A DNA stretch of 33,625 nucleotides from Candidatus Schekmanbacteria bacterium (GTDB lineage Bacteria; CSSED10-310; JACPHN01). Of this stretch, positions 32,836 through 33,625 are shown piece after piece. Position numbers and translations under genes: made by a program. The notes under the pieces were generated by a model, which searched no databases, was not told the DNA's origin, and saw only the letters and a program-made list of their open reading frames with translations. Where the stretch lies: NCBI GenBank assembly GCA_016188575.1, contig JACPHN010000109.1, positions 1 through 33,625 on the forward strand, read 5' to 3'. Numbering within the stretch: the stretch's first letter is position 1; each line of letters opens with the position of its first letter.

Positions 32836-33447
32836 TTATGAAAAGTGTCGCACGAGTCCGACGACGACGCCCTGCACGCGCACGTCGTCGGCGGCGAGCA
32901 CGAGCGTGGGAACATGGGGGTTAGCGGCAACCAGGCTCACGGCCTCCCCCAGCCTGAAGAGGCGTTTGAGCGTCGCCTCGCGGCCGCGCACGAGGGCGAC
33001 CACGGTCTCGCCGTTGCGCGCCTCGGCCCGGTCCTCGATGATGACGACGTCGCCATCACAGATGTGGTCACCGATCATCGAATCCCCCTGCACGCGCAGG
33101 CAGTAGCAACGCTTCGCGCGCGGCACGAGGCTCGCGGGGACTTCGAAGAGCTCGTGCCCGGCGACAGCCTCGATCGGCGCACCCGCGGCGATGACGCCGA
33201 GCAGCGGGAGCTCGATCGCTTCCGGTCGTGCGCCCGGCGATTCCGGCATTTCGAGCGACCTGCCGCGATGCGGCAGACGTTTGACGTAACCCTTCTCGAT
33301 GAGATTCGCGACGTGTTTGTGCACCGTGGCAACCGAGGAGAGACCCAGGTTGTCGCGAATCTCCTCAAGACTAGGCGAGTAACCCCGAGCGGTCACGAAG
33401 GACTCGATGAACCGCAGAACTTCAGCTTGTCGTTTTGTCAGAATCAT
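32836..33447 (-). CDS. lexA: LexA, SOS-response repressor/autoprotease
   Basis: A 203-residue repressor of normal length. The N-terminal winged helix (MILTKRQAEVLRFIESF, YSPSLEEIRDNLGLSS, TVHKHVANLIEKGYVKR) is followed by the S24 protease domain. The self-cleavage site is Ala88-Gly89 (GVIAAGAPIE), the nucleophile Ser123 (VQGDSMIGDHI) and the general-base Lys161 (EATLKRLF). All catalytic residues are present, so RecA-stimulated autocleavage should work. It represses DNA-damage genes and usually itself. A strong promoter lies just upstream, and a repeated TTCGC motif within the promoter is a candidate operator. Confidence 0.95.
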   Translation of the reverse strand: MILTKRQAEVLRFIESFVTARGYSPSLEEIRDNLGLSSVATVHKHVANLIEKGYVKRLPHRGRSLEMPESPGARPEAIELPLLGVIAAGAPIEAVAGHELFEVPASLVPRAKRCYCLRVQGDSMIGDHICDGDVVIIEDRAEARNGETVVALVRGREATLKRLFRLGEAVSLVAANPHVPTLVLAADDVRVQGVVVGLVRHFS

Positions 33448-33465
33448 GACATTGCACTCGTCAAG

Positions 33466-33494
33466 ATCATAAGCGAAAATCAGGCGAATGTCAA
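33466..33494 (-). promoter_or_regulatory. lexA promoter with an embedded TTCGC direct repeat
   Basis: On the minus strand TTGACA (33494-33489) and TATGAT (33471-33466) are 17 bases apart, six of six and five of six consensus. Between them lies TTCGC-N6-TTCGC, centred for autorepression. The leader to the ATG would be only about 12 bases, with no clear Shine-Dalgarno sequence. Confidence 0.7.
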
Positions 33495-33625
33495 TGCGGC
33501 CCGGCGCCCTGAATCCACCGGCCCGGGGGAGATTTCCTCTCGGTTGCGTCCAGTCGGTGCCAAACGCATTCCTGGGACACTCCTGTAAGGGGTCGCCAGA
33601 CGTTATGGTGGAGGGTCTCTGCCGC
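33495..33625. other. Window end, nothing supported
   Basis: About 130 bp upstream of the lexA promoter. No start codon with a convincing ribosome-binding site and no recognisable coding sequence on either strand. Confidence 0.5.

Noticed and set aside
1-33625. CRISPR arrays, tRNA or rRNA genes, prophage
   Set aside because: I saw no regularly spaced identical repeats, no tRNA-like cloverleaf with a T-loop motif, no rRNA sequence and no phage structural genes. The direct repeats found are only paired copies.

Overview
This window is GC-rich bacterial chromosome with no rRNA, tRNA, phage or plasmid genes that I can see. Gene content suggests a Gram-negative bacterium from an uncultivated proteobacterial (Pseudomonadota or deltaproteobacterial-type) lineage: an AapJQMP-type polar amino-acid ABC importer, a periplasmic multihaem cytochrome c with a putative outer-membrane partner, a LexA/SOS gene, and FHA and GAF/PP2C signalling proteins. 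The lineage call is inference; no phylogenetic marker is present.

Layout. 1-1791 (-) is the 5' part of a large exported PKD/discoidin protein that runs off the window. 1792-2969 has no gene but carries repeats. 2970-4130 (+) is an exported PHP-type metallohydrolase. 4242-12588 (+) is a compact eight-gene run: GAF-PP2C phosphatase, aapJ, two paralogous proteasome-fold (Ntn-hydrolase-like) proteins, aapQ, aapM, aapP and a GNAT acetyltransferase. 12589-13973 is a gene graveyard: a receiver-domain scrap, a TnpB 3' fragment with an IS200/IS605-type right end, and a histidine-kinase fragment directly abutting that end. 13974-16789 holds an ankyrin/zinc-ribbon protein (-), a truncated GxxExxY gene (+) and an FAD monooxygenase (-). 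16954-22025 (-) is an electron-transfer operon: small membrane protein, roughly 21-haem cytochrome c, putative outer-membrane protein, and a 4Fe-4S/flavin oxidoreductase. The last three genes are broken by frameshifts and a deletion. Diverging from it, 22248-25166 (+) is an intact cytochrome-b-like membrane protein with an OmpR/histidine-kinase pair. 25342-30225 (+) is an MFS transporter followed by an overlapping trio: ATP-grasp-like protein, AstE/aspartoacylase-type hydrolase and GshB-like ligase. 30226-30937 is gene-free and repeat-rich. 30938-33447 (-) is lexA followed by a degenerate-kinase/double-FHA protein.

The best candidate for an undescribed system is the pair at 6581-8744. One paralogue (7638-8744) has Thr directly after the initiator Met, with Asp and Lys at the spacing of proteasome-beta Thr1/Asp17/Lys33, plus GTTGS-, GYDE- and GSG-like landmarks. 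Its neighbour (6581-7633) has the same fold landmarks but Ala in place of the nucleophile. Their position between the binding protein and the permeases of an amino-acid importer suggests an active/inactive amidohydrolase complex that processes the imported substrate. A second possible amide-bond pathway is the trio at 26641-30225.

The window also shows several dispersed repeats. A palindromic element occurs between genes and inside reading frames, where it is translated as a PPLAGG-like peptide. A 54-bp element occurs in opposite orientations at 21403 and 30508. A 70-bp element occurs at 2584 and 30754.
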